Of a DNA stretch of 64,000 bases, positions 1 through 8,083 are shown one piece after another. Origin of the DNA: SZUA-309 sp965230005. GTDB lineage: Bacteria > Pseudomonadota > Gammaproteobacteria > Pseudomonadales > Azotimanducaceae. The first letter of the stretch is position 1; each line of letters starts with the position of its first letter. The notes beneath the pieces were generated by a model. It had not been told where the DNA came from, did no database searches, and was given only the letters and a program-made list of their open reading frames with translations. The stretch spans positions 5,208,001 through 5,272,000 of the forward strand of contig OZ245934.1 in assembly GCA_965230005.1 (NCBI GenBank). The letters run 5' to 3'. The translations under genes were made by a program, and so were the position numbers.

Positions 1-1
1 G

Positions 2-589
2 GCGGTGAAAACCCTCTATAACCTTTTCGGCGGCCGCGAGGCCATTCTTCAGGCGCTCGTCAGCGATTCCATGGACCAGATGGATGCCACGCTCGATGCG
101 GTCGCCCCCCTCGACGACCCGCTGACCCGCTGTCGCGCCGTGGTGACCGTAAGTATCGGGCACATGCTCGAGAGCGAGGCCCTCTCCCGGGCCATGGTGC
201 TCGCCCGCTATCAGGGTCTGAGTGAAGTGCAGCCTGCACGTGCCATGAGCCAGCGGGCCGCGCAGATGCAGGCGGTTGCCCTGCGCGCAGGTATCGAACA
301 GGGCATTTTCCACTCGGCGCTGGACCCGGACGTGCTCGCCAGTCAGATCTATCACGGCTATGAGCTTGCCCACATCCAGTGGGCGTACGGCCTCATCGAC
401 GCTGAAGAGTTTGAAACCCGGGCGCTTTATGGCGTCTATCTTGCGCTGCTGGCGATTGCTGCGCCGGCCATACAGGGCGAGACGATCAGGGAGTTGCGCC
501 GCCTGGAGGTGCTGCTTGAAGAGAAGTTCAGAGACGCCGTCGGATCCGATTCAGACCGCGACGGCATGCGTAGAACGTCGGCGCCCTGA
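2..589 (+). CDS. TetR-family transcriptional regulator, 3' part (cut by window edge)
   Basis: About 195 residues are visible. The frame is already open at base 2, and the first residues (KTLYNLFGGREAIL) match the recognition helix and the start of helix 4 of a TetR DNA-binding domain, so the true start lies left of the window; the GTG at 5 is not the start. The rest is the helical ligand-binding and dimerisation domain typical of the family (usually about 200 residues). The Rieske oxygenase gene follows 43 bases downstream on the same strand, so this may be its local regulator. That link is inference from position only. Confidence 0.85.
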   Translation, partial: AVKTLYNLFGGREAILQALVSDSMDQMDATLDAVAPLDDPLTRCRAVVTVSIGHMLESEALSRAMVLARYQGLSEVQPARAMSQRAAQMQAVALRAGIEQGIFHSALDPDVLASQIYHGYELAHIQWAYGLIDAEEFETRALYGVYLALLAIAAPAIQGETIRELRRLEVLLEEKFRDAVGSDSDRDGMRRTSAP

Positions 590-632
590 CGCCGATCGAT
601 CGTATCCAACGACCACAGGGGAGGGTCGACAC

Positions 633-1823
633 ATGGAAAGAGCAGAACAGCTTCGCGTCATCAGAGGCCTCATGAGCCATCTCGACAACGGCACTAACGT
701 CGACGCTGGTGGCCATGTGCAGAATCCCGTGTCCGCTTATACCTGTCCGGAGCGGGCGAAAGCCGAATGGCAGACGTTCTTTCAGGACTACCCACAGCTG
801 CTCGGACTCTCCGCGGAGCTGAAGGAGCCGGGTGCTTTTTTCACCTCCAGCGATCTCGGCAAGCCCATCATCTGCACCCGCGACGATGAGGGACACTTCC
901 GGGCCTTTCTCAACGTCTGTCGCCATCGCGGCACCATCGTCGAAAACGAGCGTCGCGGCGTGAAAAAGCTCTTCAGCTGTCCGTTTCACGCCTGGGGCTA
1001 CGCGCCAAGCGGGGATCTGGTGGCCGTGCCGAAGGAGGATCATTTCGGCAAGGTTGACAAGTCCTGCAACGGCCTCGTGGAGCTGCCGAGCGCTGAACGA
1101 CACGGCCTGCTGTTCGTCTGCGCGAACCCCGATAAACCCTTCGATATCGATGCGCTCCTGGGAGCGCTTGGCCCGGAGTTCGCGAGCTGGAATCTGAACG
1201 CGGCCGAGCACCGCTGGGATACGCGTTACGACACGCCCATGAACTGGAAACTCGCCATCGACACCTTCGGCGAGACCTACCACTTCAACGCGCTGCATCG
1301 CGACACGCTGGCGCCCTTCCTGCACGGCAACTGCCAGATGTACGACACCTACGGCAACAACCATCGCATGGCCCTCTGCTCGAGGAGCATCGATCTGTTG
1401 CGCAACCTGCCCGAGGCGGACTGGCACGTGCTCAAGGCGGCGCTGCCCGTCTACTACATCTTCCCGAACGTGCAGCTCATCACCGGTGGCGCCGGTCCCA
1501 CCCTAGTGCGGGTGTACCCGCGCGGCGAGGATCCGAACGACAGTTTCTCGGAGATCTCTTTCTACGCCCACGAGGCTATGCAGGCAGCAGCCACCTTCGA
1601 AGGTGCGGAAGAGCCAGCCCGCTCCATGGAAGAGCGCTCGAAAGGTTTTGCGGACGTCATAGAGATGGAGGATTACGTGGCGGCGGCCTCGAGCCATCGG
1701 GGCGCACTCTCCGGCGCGCAGGAGCACTTCCGGTTCGGACGGAACGAGCCGGCGCTCCATCACTACCACAACACCTATCGCCGCGAGCTGGGCCTGGAGC
1801 CGCTGCCTCTCGAAGGAGCCTGA
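633..1823 (+). CDS. Rieske non-heme iron oxygenase, alpha (catalytic) subunit
   Basis: Predicted 396-residue oxygenase that hydroxylates or demethylates an aromatic or sterol-like substrate, using electrons from a separate reductase. The Rieske 2Fe-2S ligands are C96-x-H98 and C116-x2-H119 (VCRHRG and SCPFHAW). The mononuclear iron site is visible as D210 followed by GETYHFNALH with H217 and H222. The open frame extends far upstream, but the ATG at 633 is preceded by a purine-rich CAGGGGAGGG and gives the normal N-terminus. No reductase or small subunit gene is adjacent, so the partner must be encoded elsewhere. The substrate cannot be told from sequence. Confidence 0.9.
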   Translation: MERAEQLRVIRGLMSHLDNGTNVDAGGHVQNPVSAYTCPERAKAEWQTFFQDYPQLLGLSAELKEPGAFFTSSDLGKPIICTRDDEGHFRAFLNVCRHRGTIVENERRGVKKLFSCPFHAWGYAPSGDLVAVPKEDHFGKVDKSCNGLVELPSAERHGLLFVCANPDKPFDIDALLGALGPEFASWNLNAAEHRWDTRYDTPMNWKLAIDTFGETYHFNALHRDTLAPFLHGNCQMYDTYGNNHRMALCSRSIDLLRNLPEADWHVLKAALPVYYIFPNVQLITGGAGPTLVRVYPRGEDPNDSFSEISFYAHEAMQAAATFEGAEEPARSMEERSKGFADVIEMEDYVAAASSHRGALSGAQEHFRFGRNEPALHHYHNTYRRELGLEPLPLEGA

Positions 1824-1860
1824 CGCCTGGATCGTTTGCTCCGGCCACCGCTGCTCGTGT

Positions 1861-2076
1861 TCAGAGCATCCGGTGGCAGTGCTCGTGGCCGCGCAGGCTC
1901 TCGATCAGGTAGGCGGCACTGTTGATGCCGAAGAGCCAGACGGCGGTGCCGAAGACCAGGGCGACATAGGGATTGCCGGTCTCGATGCTGACGCCGCCGA
2001 CGAGCAGGTAGGCGATGTAGACGAGGATTTTGGCCAGCAGGTGGTCGGCGGCGTAGTGATCGGATCGGCTTTCCAT
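1861..2076 (-). CDS. Small two-helix inner-membrane protein, unknown function
   Basis: A 71-residue protein with two hydrophobic stretches (about residues 14-32 and 38-58) and a histidine-rich C-terminus (RGHEHCHRML). GGGAGCGAG lies just upstream of the ATG. It follows the 211-residue unknown gene on the same strand after a 54-base gap, so the two may be co-transcribed. I do not recognise a family. The polar-hydrophobic alternation and codon use look coding, and no convincing gene lies on the other strand. Confidence 0.65.
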   Translation of the reverse strand: MESRSDHYAADHLLAKILVYIAYLLVGGVSIETGNPYVALVFGTAVWLFGINSAAYLIESLRGHEHCHRML

Positions 2077-2130
2077 GACTCGCTCCCACAGGTTCTCTGG
2101 AAAGTGGGTAACGACGGGCCACAGCAGGGT

Positions 2131-2766
2131 TCAATCCGGTTGATTGCGTACCGCGGAGGTCATCATCAGGAAGCCTGTGAAGGCTGCGTTGTTTGGTGAG
2201 AGCGAAGGGCTGACGGCGCCCTTCATGGTTTCGATGGCGTCCCGGTAGCGTGCGTAGAATTCCCAGCTGGGCTGCGGTTTGTAGACCAGATCCTCGAGTT
2301 CGAACTGACGGATCACGTTCTTCGTGGTCGTCGGCTTGACGAAAACCTCCGTGGTTGGCCGGTAGTAGAGCAGGCAGATGGTCATCAGGCTCCATTTTGC
2401 GAGCTTACCTTCCCGGAGCACGTCGGCCACTGCTTCGAAACCTTTCTGCTGATTGCCGTGCAGCAGCTTTCGATACCCTTCCAGGAGATAGGCGCGGTCC
2501 TCGCGGGCCAGTCCGTTCACGTAGTCACGGAACTTGGGCTTCTCGAACATGGATACCATGGATGAGCGGGAGACGATGCGCACGATGTCGTCGAGCACGG
2601 CCCCCGGCCTGCTGAACTGCTTTTTCGCCAGGGCGGTGCCGGCGTAGTCGGCCAGCTTGCCGACGTTGTGCTTTTTCGCGACCTGCTGCATGGCTTCGCT
2701 GTCGAAGCCCTCCGGGTACTGCTGCAGGAACAGGGCTTCTGCTTCCCTGAGCTTGGTGAGGTTCAT
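2131..2766 (-). CDS. Conserved-looking hypothetical protein (211 aa, mostly helical)
   Basis: No family recognised. The protein starts MNLTKLREAEALF and is rich in charged helical segments, with no signal peptide or clear membrane span and a short hydrophobic stretch near residues 136-150 (KWSLMTICLLYYR). The frame could be extended 24 codons upstream to 2838, but that extension is proline/arginine-rich and looks non-coding, so I chose the ATG at 2766. It is divergent from psd and lies upstream of the small membrane protein gene. Confidence 0.7.
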   Translation of the reverse strand: MNLTKLREAEALFLQQYPEGFDSEAMQQVAKKHNVGKLADYAGTALAKKQFSRPGAVLDDIVRIVSRSSMVSMFEKPKFRDYVNGLAREDRAYLLEGYRKLLHGNQQKGFEAVADVLREGKLAKWSLMTICLLYYRPTTEVFVKPTTTKNVIRQFELEDLVYKPQPSWEFYARYRDAIETMKGAVSPSLSPNNAAFTGFLMMTSAVRNQPD

Positions 2767-2938
2767 GGCGACGCTCGGTGTTTTTCCGGAGTCTAGCAGC
2801 CTCGCCGTCTGCGGCCGTGGCTGATGCGCTAAGGCCACGGCCTCTGCCGGAACCGGGTTTGATGTTACCCCCGCATCGTCATGGGATCGTCATGGTGCTG
2901 ATCCATGGTGCGGCGGTTGCGATTACCGGTACCCGCTC

Positions 2939-3853
2939 TTGCAGCCAGCGCTGAGAAACGCTCCCAACGCCGCGCGCGCGGAAACGCCCCTGGAGCGCCT
3001 GTCACCGGCGGAGCGGCTGAATTTTCTGATAACCAATCGTATCCCCCGCCGGGCAGCGACGCGGTTCATGGGCTGGTTCAGCAAGGTCGAGAACCCGCCG
3101 CTGGCACGGCTCAGCATCGCGCTCTGGCAGCGTTTTGCCGACGACCTGCGGCTCTTCGAAGCCAGGAAGCAGCACTTCCGCAGTCTCCATGACTGTTTCA
3201 TCCGCGAACTGAAAGCCGGGGCAAGAACGGTCGATCCTGATCCCCTTGCGCTCACGAGTCCCTGCGATGCCGAGGTGGGCGCCTTCGGCGAGCTCGACGA
3301 GCTCGAGGCGCTGCAGGCCAAGGGATTTCCCTATGGGCTGGAAGAACTGCTCGGCGATCGGGCGCTTGCCGCCCGTTATCGCAATGGGCGCTATGTCACC
3401 CTTCGCCTCAAGTCGAGTATGTATCACCGCTTCCATGCGCCGCTTGCCGGTGAGACGCAGGAGATCGGCTATCACTCGGGTGATACCTGGAATGTGAATC
3501 CCATTGCCCTGCGTGTTGTCGAGCGGCTTTTCTGTCGGAACGAAAGGGCCGTCATCGAGTATCAGGCCGACGGCGAGTCGCTCCTGCTCGTGCCGGTGGC
3601 AGCGGTGCTCGTTGCCAGCATGCGGTTCCGAGGTGTGGATGTGCCTTTGAATCTCCGCTATCGCGGACCGAACCGGATTCCCTGGGCGCGAAGCTTCGAG
3701 AAGGGTCAGGAGATGGGCTACTTCGAGCATGGGTCAACCATCATCCTGATTACGACAAAGGGTTTTCAGTTCGATGGCGGCCTTGTGACCGGGCAGATCG
3801 TGCGGATGGGGAACAGGCTGATGACCAGGCGCCCGGACGAGCAACTGGTCTGA
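2939..3853 (+). CDS. psd: Phosphatidylserine decarboxylase proenzyme
   Basis: Converts phosphatidylserine to phosphatidylethanolamine at the inner membrane. The self-cleavage site that makes the pyruvoyl group is EHGST (S266 in this reading), a variant of the common LGST. The catalytic triad region is present: D110 in SPCDAEVG, and the histidines of MYHRFHAP (H163, H166). At 304 residues it is near the usual 280-320. The reported start is TTG with no clear ribosome site. No ATG lies in frame upstream, and the next in-frame ATG (MGWFSK) would remove conserved sequence, so the start is uncertain by some codons. Function is well supported by the motifs. Confidence 0.9.
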   Translation: MQPALRNAPNAARAETPLERLSPAERLNFLITNRIPRRAATRFMGWFSKVENPPLARLSIALWQRFADDLRLFEARKQHFRSLHDCFIRELKAGARTVDPDPLALTSPCDAEVGAFGELDELEALQAKGFPYGLEELLGDRALAARYRNGRYVTLRLKSSMYHRFHAPLAGETQEIGYHSGDTWNVNPIALRVVERLFCRNERAVIEYQADGESLLLVPVAAVLVASMRFRGVDVPLNLRYRGPNRIPWARSFEKGQEMGYFEHGSTIILITTKGFQFDGGLVTGQIVRMGNRLMTRRPDEQLV

Positions 3854-3965
3854 CGGACAGGTTTCAAAGTGTTCGCGCCTGACACGATAACGCCATCAAT
3901 ACGCAACAAATTGATCATATTGGCGCTCTAGGCTTCGGCCGAACCCGTCAAGAGGATCACGCGTT

Positions 3966-4682
3966 ATGGCTTCCCCCACAGCCTCTCTCGTCGACACGCC
4001 CCGGAAGATGAGCTTCCGGGAAGAGCTCCATCTGCAGCGTTGGGACGATCATCGTTACTACCACCAGAGCAGGGTGAATCAGTCTCTGCATTTCTTCAGC
4101 TCGATCTGCTTCCTCGCAACCTATGTCACGATTTTCTTAAGCCCCGGCGCTGCCGTTCTCATCGGCTGGCTGCTGGCCATGTGCTCGCGCCAGGCCGGAC
4201 ACTTCTTCTTCGAGCCGAAGCACTATGACGATGTCAACAAAACAACGCACGAGCACAAAGAGCACATCAAGGTCGGCTACAACCTGCATCGGAAACGCGT
4301 GCTGCATGGCATCTGGGCCGCAACGCCGATCGTGCTCTACTTCAATCCTTCGATGTTTGGACTCATGACGCCGGCACGGTCCTTCGGCGAGTACACGAAC
4401 AATCTGGCGATGCTCTGGCTTTATCTGGCCGCTGCTGCGCTGCTCTTCCGAATGCTGCAGCTGTTCTTCCTTCGCAACGTGCAGACCGGACTGGTCTGGG
4501 CTACGAAGATCCTCACGGATCCTTTCCACGACTTCAGAACCTACGCGAAAGCGCCGCTTGCGCTCATGAAGGGTGAACGGCTGGATCCGATGCTGCATGT
4601 CAAGGAAGAGCTGCATGCCAAGGCAGCATTCGATGCGGCGAACGACGAGGTGATCCTCGAGCCCTCCGCCGCGACGCGCTAA
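3966..4682 (+). CDS. DUF962 / Mpo1-like membrane protein
   Basis: A 238-residue protein with several membrane helices (about residues 43-70, 113-128 and 143-168). The pattern RWDDHRYYHQSRVNQSLHF followed by GHFFFEP resembles the DUF962 family, whose yeast member Mpo1 is an iron-dependent dioxygenase acting on 2-hydroxy fatty acids. Assignment to that family is from remembered motif layout and is only moderately certain. AAGAGGA precedes the ATG. Its stop overlaps the end of the convergent aminotransferase gene by 4 bases. It follows psd, so a lipid-related role is plausible but inferred. Confidence 0.6.
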   Translation: MASPTASLVDTPRKMSFREELHLQRWDDHRYYHQSRVNQSLHFFSSICFLATYVTIFLSPGAAVLIGWLLAMCSRQAGHFFFEPKHYDDVNKTTHEHKEHIKVGYNLHRKRVLHGIWAATPIVLYFNPSMFGLMTPARSFGEYTNNLAMLWLYLAAAALLFRMLQLFFLRNVQTGLVWATKILTDPFHDFRTYAKAPLALMKGERLDPMLHVKEELHAKAAFDAANDEVILEPSAATR

Positions 4683-6346
4683 CCCGCGGTGCTCGGGCGA
4701 AAGCGGCTGGCGAGCGTTTCTCTCAGCACCTGCTTCCTGATGGCCCCATTGCTCAAGGCATCAGGGGCCGACCACCACCCGTCGGCACGCATGCGTGTGG
4801 CGGCGCTCACGAAGCGGTCCGCAACGGCCTCGAAGTCTGCGTCCGTGTAGTTGTGGCTGAAGATGAAGCGGCCGGTGCCCACCCAGGCGAGCGCCAGGCC
4901 CTCGGCGCGCAGATAGTACTGCAGCATCCAGTTGTAGCGGCCCGGTTGCTCGTAGGTGAGGATCCAGATGGAGGAGAGGTTGTGCACGCGGATCGGTACC
5001 CCGGCTTCCTCAAAGCGATCGTTGAGGACGGTGGCGCGTTTCGACCAGAGGGTGTCCGCAGCGCCGATGGCACTGGCGAACGCCGGTGACGTGGCATGGC
5101 GGAGAAACTCGTTCATGGCCGCCAGCACGTACGGGTGCGAGTTGAAGGTGCCGCGAGCGAAACAGATGTCTGCTGGATTGTTTGCCTTGTAGCGGCGCAT
5201 GAGGTGGGCCTTGCCGCAGACGACGCCGACCGGCAGACCGCCCCCGAGACTCTTGCCGTAGGTGACCATGTCGGCCTTGACCCCGAAGTACTCCTGAGCG
5301 CCGCCGAGGCCGAGGCGGAAACCGACGAATACCTCATCGAACAGCAGAACGATACCGCGTTTCGAGCAGATCCGGCGCAGCGCCTGCAGCCAAGTGGTGT
5401 AGGCCTGCCGGTCGAAGCCCGCGCTTCGATCGCTGGCGATGAGCATGGCGTCGTTAGTCGCCGAGCGATTCGGGTGCAGCGCCTGGAGCGGGTTTACGAG
5501 CACGCAGGCGATGTCTTTCCGGGTCCTGAGCACCTTGAGGGTTGCTTCGCTCATGTCTTCCAGCAGGTAGACGTCGCTGGTGCGGCGCTGACCGCCGACC
5601 CCGGGCTGCACCCCGTCCCACCAGCCATGATAGGCCCCCGTGAACTGCACCAGGTGCGTCTTGCCCGTGTGGTAGCGGGCGAGGGCGACGGCCTGCATGA
5701 CCGCTTCCGTGCCAGACATGTGAAAGGAGATCTGATCGAGGCCTGAGATGTCCCGGAGCAGCTGCACGTTCTCTGCGATGATCGGGTGGTAGGGGCCGAG
5801 CACCGGGCCCAGCTCGCCGACCCGGTCGACGGCTCGCTCGATGCAGCGCTTGTAGAAGTCGTAGCCCAGGAGGTTCACGCCGTAGGAACCGCCAACGTCG
5901 TAAGCCCAGTTGCCGTCGAGGTTCTGAATTTTTACACCGTCCGTAGCGACTGCCAGTGCGCCGGGTCGGAAGCGGTCGGCCACGAGGCGCCGATACTGAA
6001 AAGGCACGCGATAAGCATTCGTAAACTGCATGTCTGAGAGCTGGGGCTCCAGAGCCTCGCTCGCCGCAATGGTTTCGGGTGCAGCTGCCGCCAGGGTGTC
6101 TGCCAGACGATCGAAGGCCTGCCGGCGCCTCGCGACCACGTCGCTGGCTGCCCCGTCGGAGGCAAAGGCGGTGGCCGCCGTGTACTCATAAAAAGGCAGC
6201 AGCCTGGCCAGGCGCTTCGAGATCCGCGCATGGCCGGTGATGGACCGGTGCTTGGCGCGGGAGAGGCGGAGGCGGATCTGGAGTTTCCGCGCCAGGTAGA
6301 GCGCGATGGCAGAGGCGGCCAGAATGGCCAGAATGGAGGCGTTCAT
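4679..6346 (-). CDS. Membrane-anchored class III (GSA-aminomutase-like) PLP aminotransferase
   Basis: A 555-residue fold-type I PLP enzyme. K365 in VTYGKSLGGGLPVG is the expected Schiff-base lysine, and D337-E338 in LLFDEVF holds the cofactor ring nitrogen. SGTEA, near residue 211, resembles glutamate-1-semialdehyde aminomutase. Unlike HemL it carries about 100 extra N-terminal residues, beginning with a membrane helix (residues 3-20), so it is probably anchored at the inner membrane and not the haem pathway enzyme. The donor and acceptor are unknown. It lies 56 bases downstream of the predicted selenoprotein gene on the same strand and may share its transcript. Confidence 0.85.
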   Translation of the reverse strand: MNASILAILAASAIALYLARKLQIRLRLSRAKHRSITGHARISKRLARLLPFYEYTAATAFASDGAASDVVARRRQAFDRLADTLAAAAPETIAASEALEPQLSDMQFTNAYRVPFQYRRLVADRFRPGALAVATDGVKIQNLDGNWAYDVGGSYGVNLLGYDFYKRCIERAVDRVGELGPVLGPYHPIIAENVQLLRDISGLDQISFHMSGTEAVMQAVALARYHTGKTHLVQFTGAYHGWWDGVQPGVGGQRRTSDVYLLEDMSEATLKVLRTRKDIACVLVNPLQALHPNRSATNDAMLIASDRSAGFDRQAYTTWLQALRRICSKRGIVLLFDEVFVGFRLGLGGAQEYFGVKADMVTYGKSLGGGLPVGVVCGKAHLMRRYKANNPADICFARGTFNSHPYVLAAMNEFLRHATSPAFASAIGAADTLWSKRATVLNDRFEEAGVPIRVHNLSSIWILTYEQPGRYNWMLQYYLRAEGLALAWVGTGRFIFSHNYTDADFEAVADRFVSAATRMRADGWWSAPDALSNGAIRKQVLRETLASRFRPSTAG

Positions 6347-6402
6347 GGGCCCGGGAGCCTAGCCAGCGGCAGTGACCGCTTTGTGACAGCCCTGCAGGGG
6401 CT

Positions 6403-6648
6403 TCAAAGGCTTTTCAGGAACCGGCGAATGCGTCTCCGCGTGAGCCAGATGGCGGAGAGCGTCTGTGACTCGGACGCAAGCGCCGGGAAGCGCGTCAGGC
6501 CCAGGGCGCGGAAGGGCTCCGGATTCTCCATGACGTTGATCTTCTCCAGCTCGATGTCTGGAAAATCCGCCAGTTCGCGTTCGAGCGACAGACCTGCCGC
6601 TTTGCAACGGCCTCAGCCAGGGGAGTAGAAGTAGGTGACGCGCGCCAT
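6403..6648 (-). CDS. Predicted thioredoxin-fold selenoprotein (UxxC), read through an in-frame UGA
   Basis: Reading from the ATG at 6648 gives MARVTYFYSPG, then TGA (6613-6615, codon 12), then GRCKAAGLSLERELADFP and onward to a TGA stop at 6403: 81 residues if UGA is selenocysteine. The product has thioredoxin-fold order: strand VTYFYSP, redox motif U12-G-R-C15, helix, strand IELEKINV, then LGLTRFPAL with the expected cis-proline P55, and a last helix. UGA stands exactly where the nucleophilic cysteine of a CxxC motif belongs. A SECIS-like hairpin follows at once. Conventional calling breaks the gene here, leaving it unannotated. Alternatives are a nonsense mutation or a base error in a Cys codon. 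The aminotransferase gene lies downstream. Confidence 0.82.
6578..6609 (-). promoter_or_regulatory. Bacterial SECIS-like hairpin in the selenoprotein mRNA
   Basis: Seen in sequence: after UGA, bases 6600-6595 (GCGGCA) pair fully with 6590-6585 (UGUCGC) around a GGUC loop at 6594-6591. An outer stem CGUU (6609-6606) pairs with AACG (6581-6578) across an internal loop. The loop begins 18 bases after UGA. From memory, E. coli fdhF has the same GGUC loop 18 bases after its UGA, within the same three codons GCA GGU CUG. This fits SelB recognition of bacterial SECIS elements. Confidence 0.78.
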
Positions 6649-6713
6649 CTTCGTGGGTCCGTTCCTGGTTTCAGTGCTGGAGCAGCCTACCCACTGATCG
6701 CGCGCTTTGCCAT

Positions 6714-6740
6714 GGCCCCGTCGGACAGTCGAACGGGGCC
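6714..6740 (-). terminator. GC hairpin after the PEP-CTERM gene (weak terminator candidate)
   Basis: Perfect 8-bp arms GGCCCCGT / ACGGGGCC around an 11-base loop, just past the stop of the PEP-CTERM gene. No U-run follows in the minus direction, so intrinsic termination would be weak. It separates that gene from the selenoprotein gene. Confidence 0.4.
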
Positions 6741-6747
6741 GGCGGGA

Positions 6748-7368
6748 TCAGGCGTTTTTGCGGCGCCGGATGACGCTGAGGCCGAGGAGACCCGTGAGGA
6801 ACATCGCCAACGTACCCGGTTCCGGGACCTGATGGACGGCAACGTAATCGATGAGGTTGCCGGTGGTGTCGCCGGGACCGTCGAGGGACATGAAGCTCAG
6901 CTTCGACAGATCCGATGTTGCCGTGAACTGGTAGCTGAAGGCCGTCCAGCTGCCGAGGACGTGGGTCGTGATGTCCTGGGTGAGGTCGCCGACGCTGACC
7001 TTAAAGTGCTCCTGACCACTGGTCCGCTTGCGGGCATAGAAAGACACTTCGTAGACGGCGTCTTTGGTGGTCGCGAAATCCTGGTAGATCGTGAACGCGC
7101 CGCTATCGGTGGCCGGGTGCGCGTTCAGCTCGAGAAGGTTGTCGCCGTGGTAAGCCGGAACCTTGAAGCCATCGGTCCAGATTTCGAGGTTCTGCGTGGT
7201 GTCCCAGCCAGGAATGCTGGAGTAAATCTGCCAGGTGGTCGGCGATCCGTAGCTCGGATTCGCAACTGCACCAGTCAGGTCTTCGAAACTGCCGTTCTGG
7301 ATGAGCGAGGCATGGGCAGAACCGGCCATAAAGGCGAGCAGCAGGAATGCGGTACGCAGCAGTTTCAA
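6748..7368 (-). CDS. PEP-CTERM sorting-domain secreted protein (DUF642-like body)
   Basis: A 206-residue exported protein. Signal peptide at residues 1-19 (KLLRTAFLLLAFMAGSAHA). The body starts LIQNGSFE and includes IPGW and EIW segments like DUF642/galactose-binding-like beta-sandwich proteins. The C-terminus is a textbook PEP-CTERM tail: VPEPGT, a hydrophobic helix, then RRRKN, the signal for exosortase processing and export to the surface or matrix. I chose the TTG at 7368 because AAGGAG sits 6 bases upstream; longer readings to 7458 start in unlikely sequence. No exosortase gene is in the window. Confidence 0.88.
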   Translation of the reverse strand: MKLLRTAFLLLAFMAGSAHASLIQNGSFEDLTGAVANPSYGSPTTWQIYSSIPGWDTTQNLEIWTDGFKVPAYHGDNLLELNAHPATDSGAFTIYQDFATTKDAVYEVSFYARKRTSGQEHFKVSVGDLTQDITTHVLGSWTAFSYQFTATSDLSKLSFMSLDGPGDTTGNLIDYVAVHQVPEPGTLAMFLTGLLGLSVIRRRKNA

Positions 7369-7487
7369 CTTTGACTCCTTGGAGGGGGACCTAACGCTGC
7401 AAGCATTATCCATCAAGGCGCTCGATAGGATGTAACATATTGTACGAAGCGGACCCATGAGTTCGGCTTATTGATTAAGGGGGAGTG

Positions 7488-8066
7488 ATGACGGGAGTCC
7501 ATGGCAATCAGATTCTGGAACTCGCCGCTGCGAGCATGGACCTCGAGGCGGCGAGCGCCGTCGCGGAGCAGCTTGGCGGCACGCTTTACGCCGATGAACG
7601 GGAAGACTTCCGGCGCCTGCCCTTCCGGGCGCTGGTGACCGCAGCCACCGACGATCTCGCCGCCCTCTGGGAAGTGGGTGACGTCGGCGTCTACGTGGTC
7701 TTCCGGCGGCTCGTGAAGCCCGGCATCCCGGGGCTTATCGGCCTGTTTCCCATGGTTCGCCACCCGGATCTCAGCCACGCCGAGTCCGATGCGCACTGGC
7801 GCGACACCCATGGGCCCCTGGCCCTCGAGCACCACGCGGCCATGACCCACTACACGCAGCTTTCCGTAGTGGCGAATCTTGCGGGCCTGCGCCTCGACGG
7901 TTTTGCGCTCTGCGGCTTCGAGAACGAGTACGACCTGCGCAACCGCTTCTATACGGGGCCGGAGAGCGTAGACGTGATCGCCAAAGATGTCAGGCAGTTT
8001 GCCGATCCAGGCGGCTCGCCGGCGCGGCTCCTGGCCCGGGAGTACCGCTTCGCTGCGGAGGCCTAA
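7488..8066 (+). CDS. EthD-type dimeric alpha/beta-barrel protein
   Basis: A 192-residue protein. The C-terminal half (HPDLSHAESDAHWRDTHGPLA..HYTQ) matches the EthD domain pattern seen in proteins linked to ether and polyketide or quinone metabolism. The N-terminal half looks like a second, degenerate copy of the same ferredoxin-like fold. The start is GTG 7485 or ATG 7488, both behind AAGGGGG. It is divergent from the PEP-CTERM gene and convergent with a VOC gene. The substrate is unknown. Confidence 0.75.
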   Translation: MTGVHGNQILELAAASMDLEAASAVAEQLGGTLYADEREDFRRLPFRALVTAATDDLAALWEVGDVGVYVVFRRLVKPGIPGLIGLFPMVRHPDLSHAESDAHWRDTHGPLALEHHAAMTHYTQLSVVANLAGLRLDGFALCGFENEYDLRNRFYTGPESVDVIAKDVRQFADPGGSPARLLAREYRFAAEA

Positions 8067-8083
8067 GGGCGCCCTCGATCCGT

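Noticed and set aside
528..1427. Long minus-strand frame opposite the Rieske gene
   Set aside because: A shadow of the real gene: the plus-strand frame has all Rieske motifs, and long antisense frames are common at this GC content.
6359..6607. 82-residue minus-strand frame overlapping the selenoprotein region
   Set aside because: It is Arg/His/Pro-rich and lies in another frame of the same strand; the UGA-containing frame gives a recognisable thioredoxin fold.
7384..7400. Sigma-54-like sequence (TGGATAATGCTTGCA, minus strand) upstream of the PEP-CTERM gene
   Set aside because: PEP-CTERM genes can have sigma-54 promoters, but here the GG-GC distance is one base too short and the -24 half is poor.
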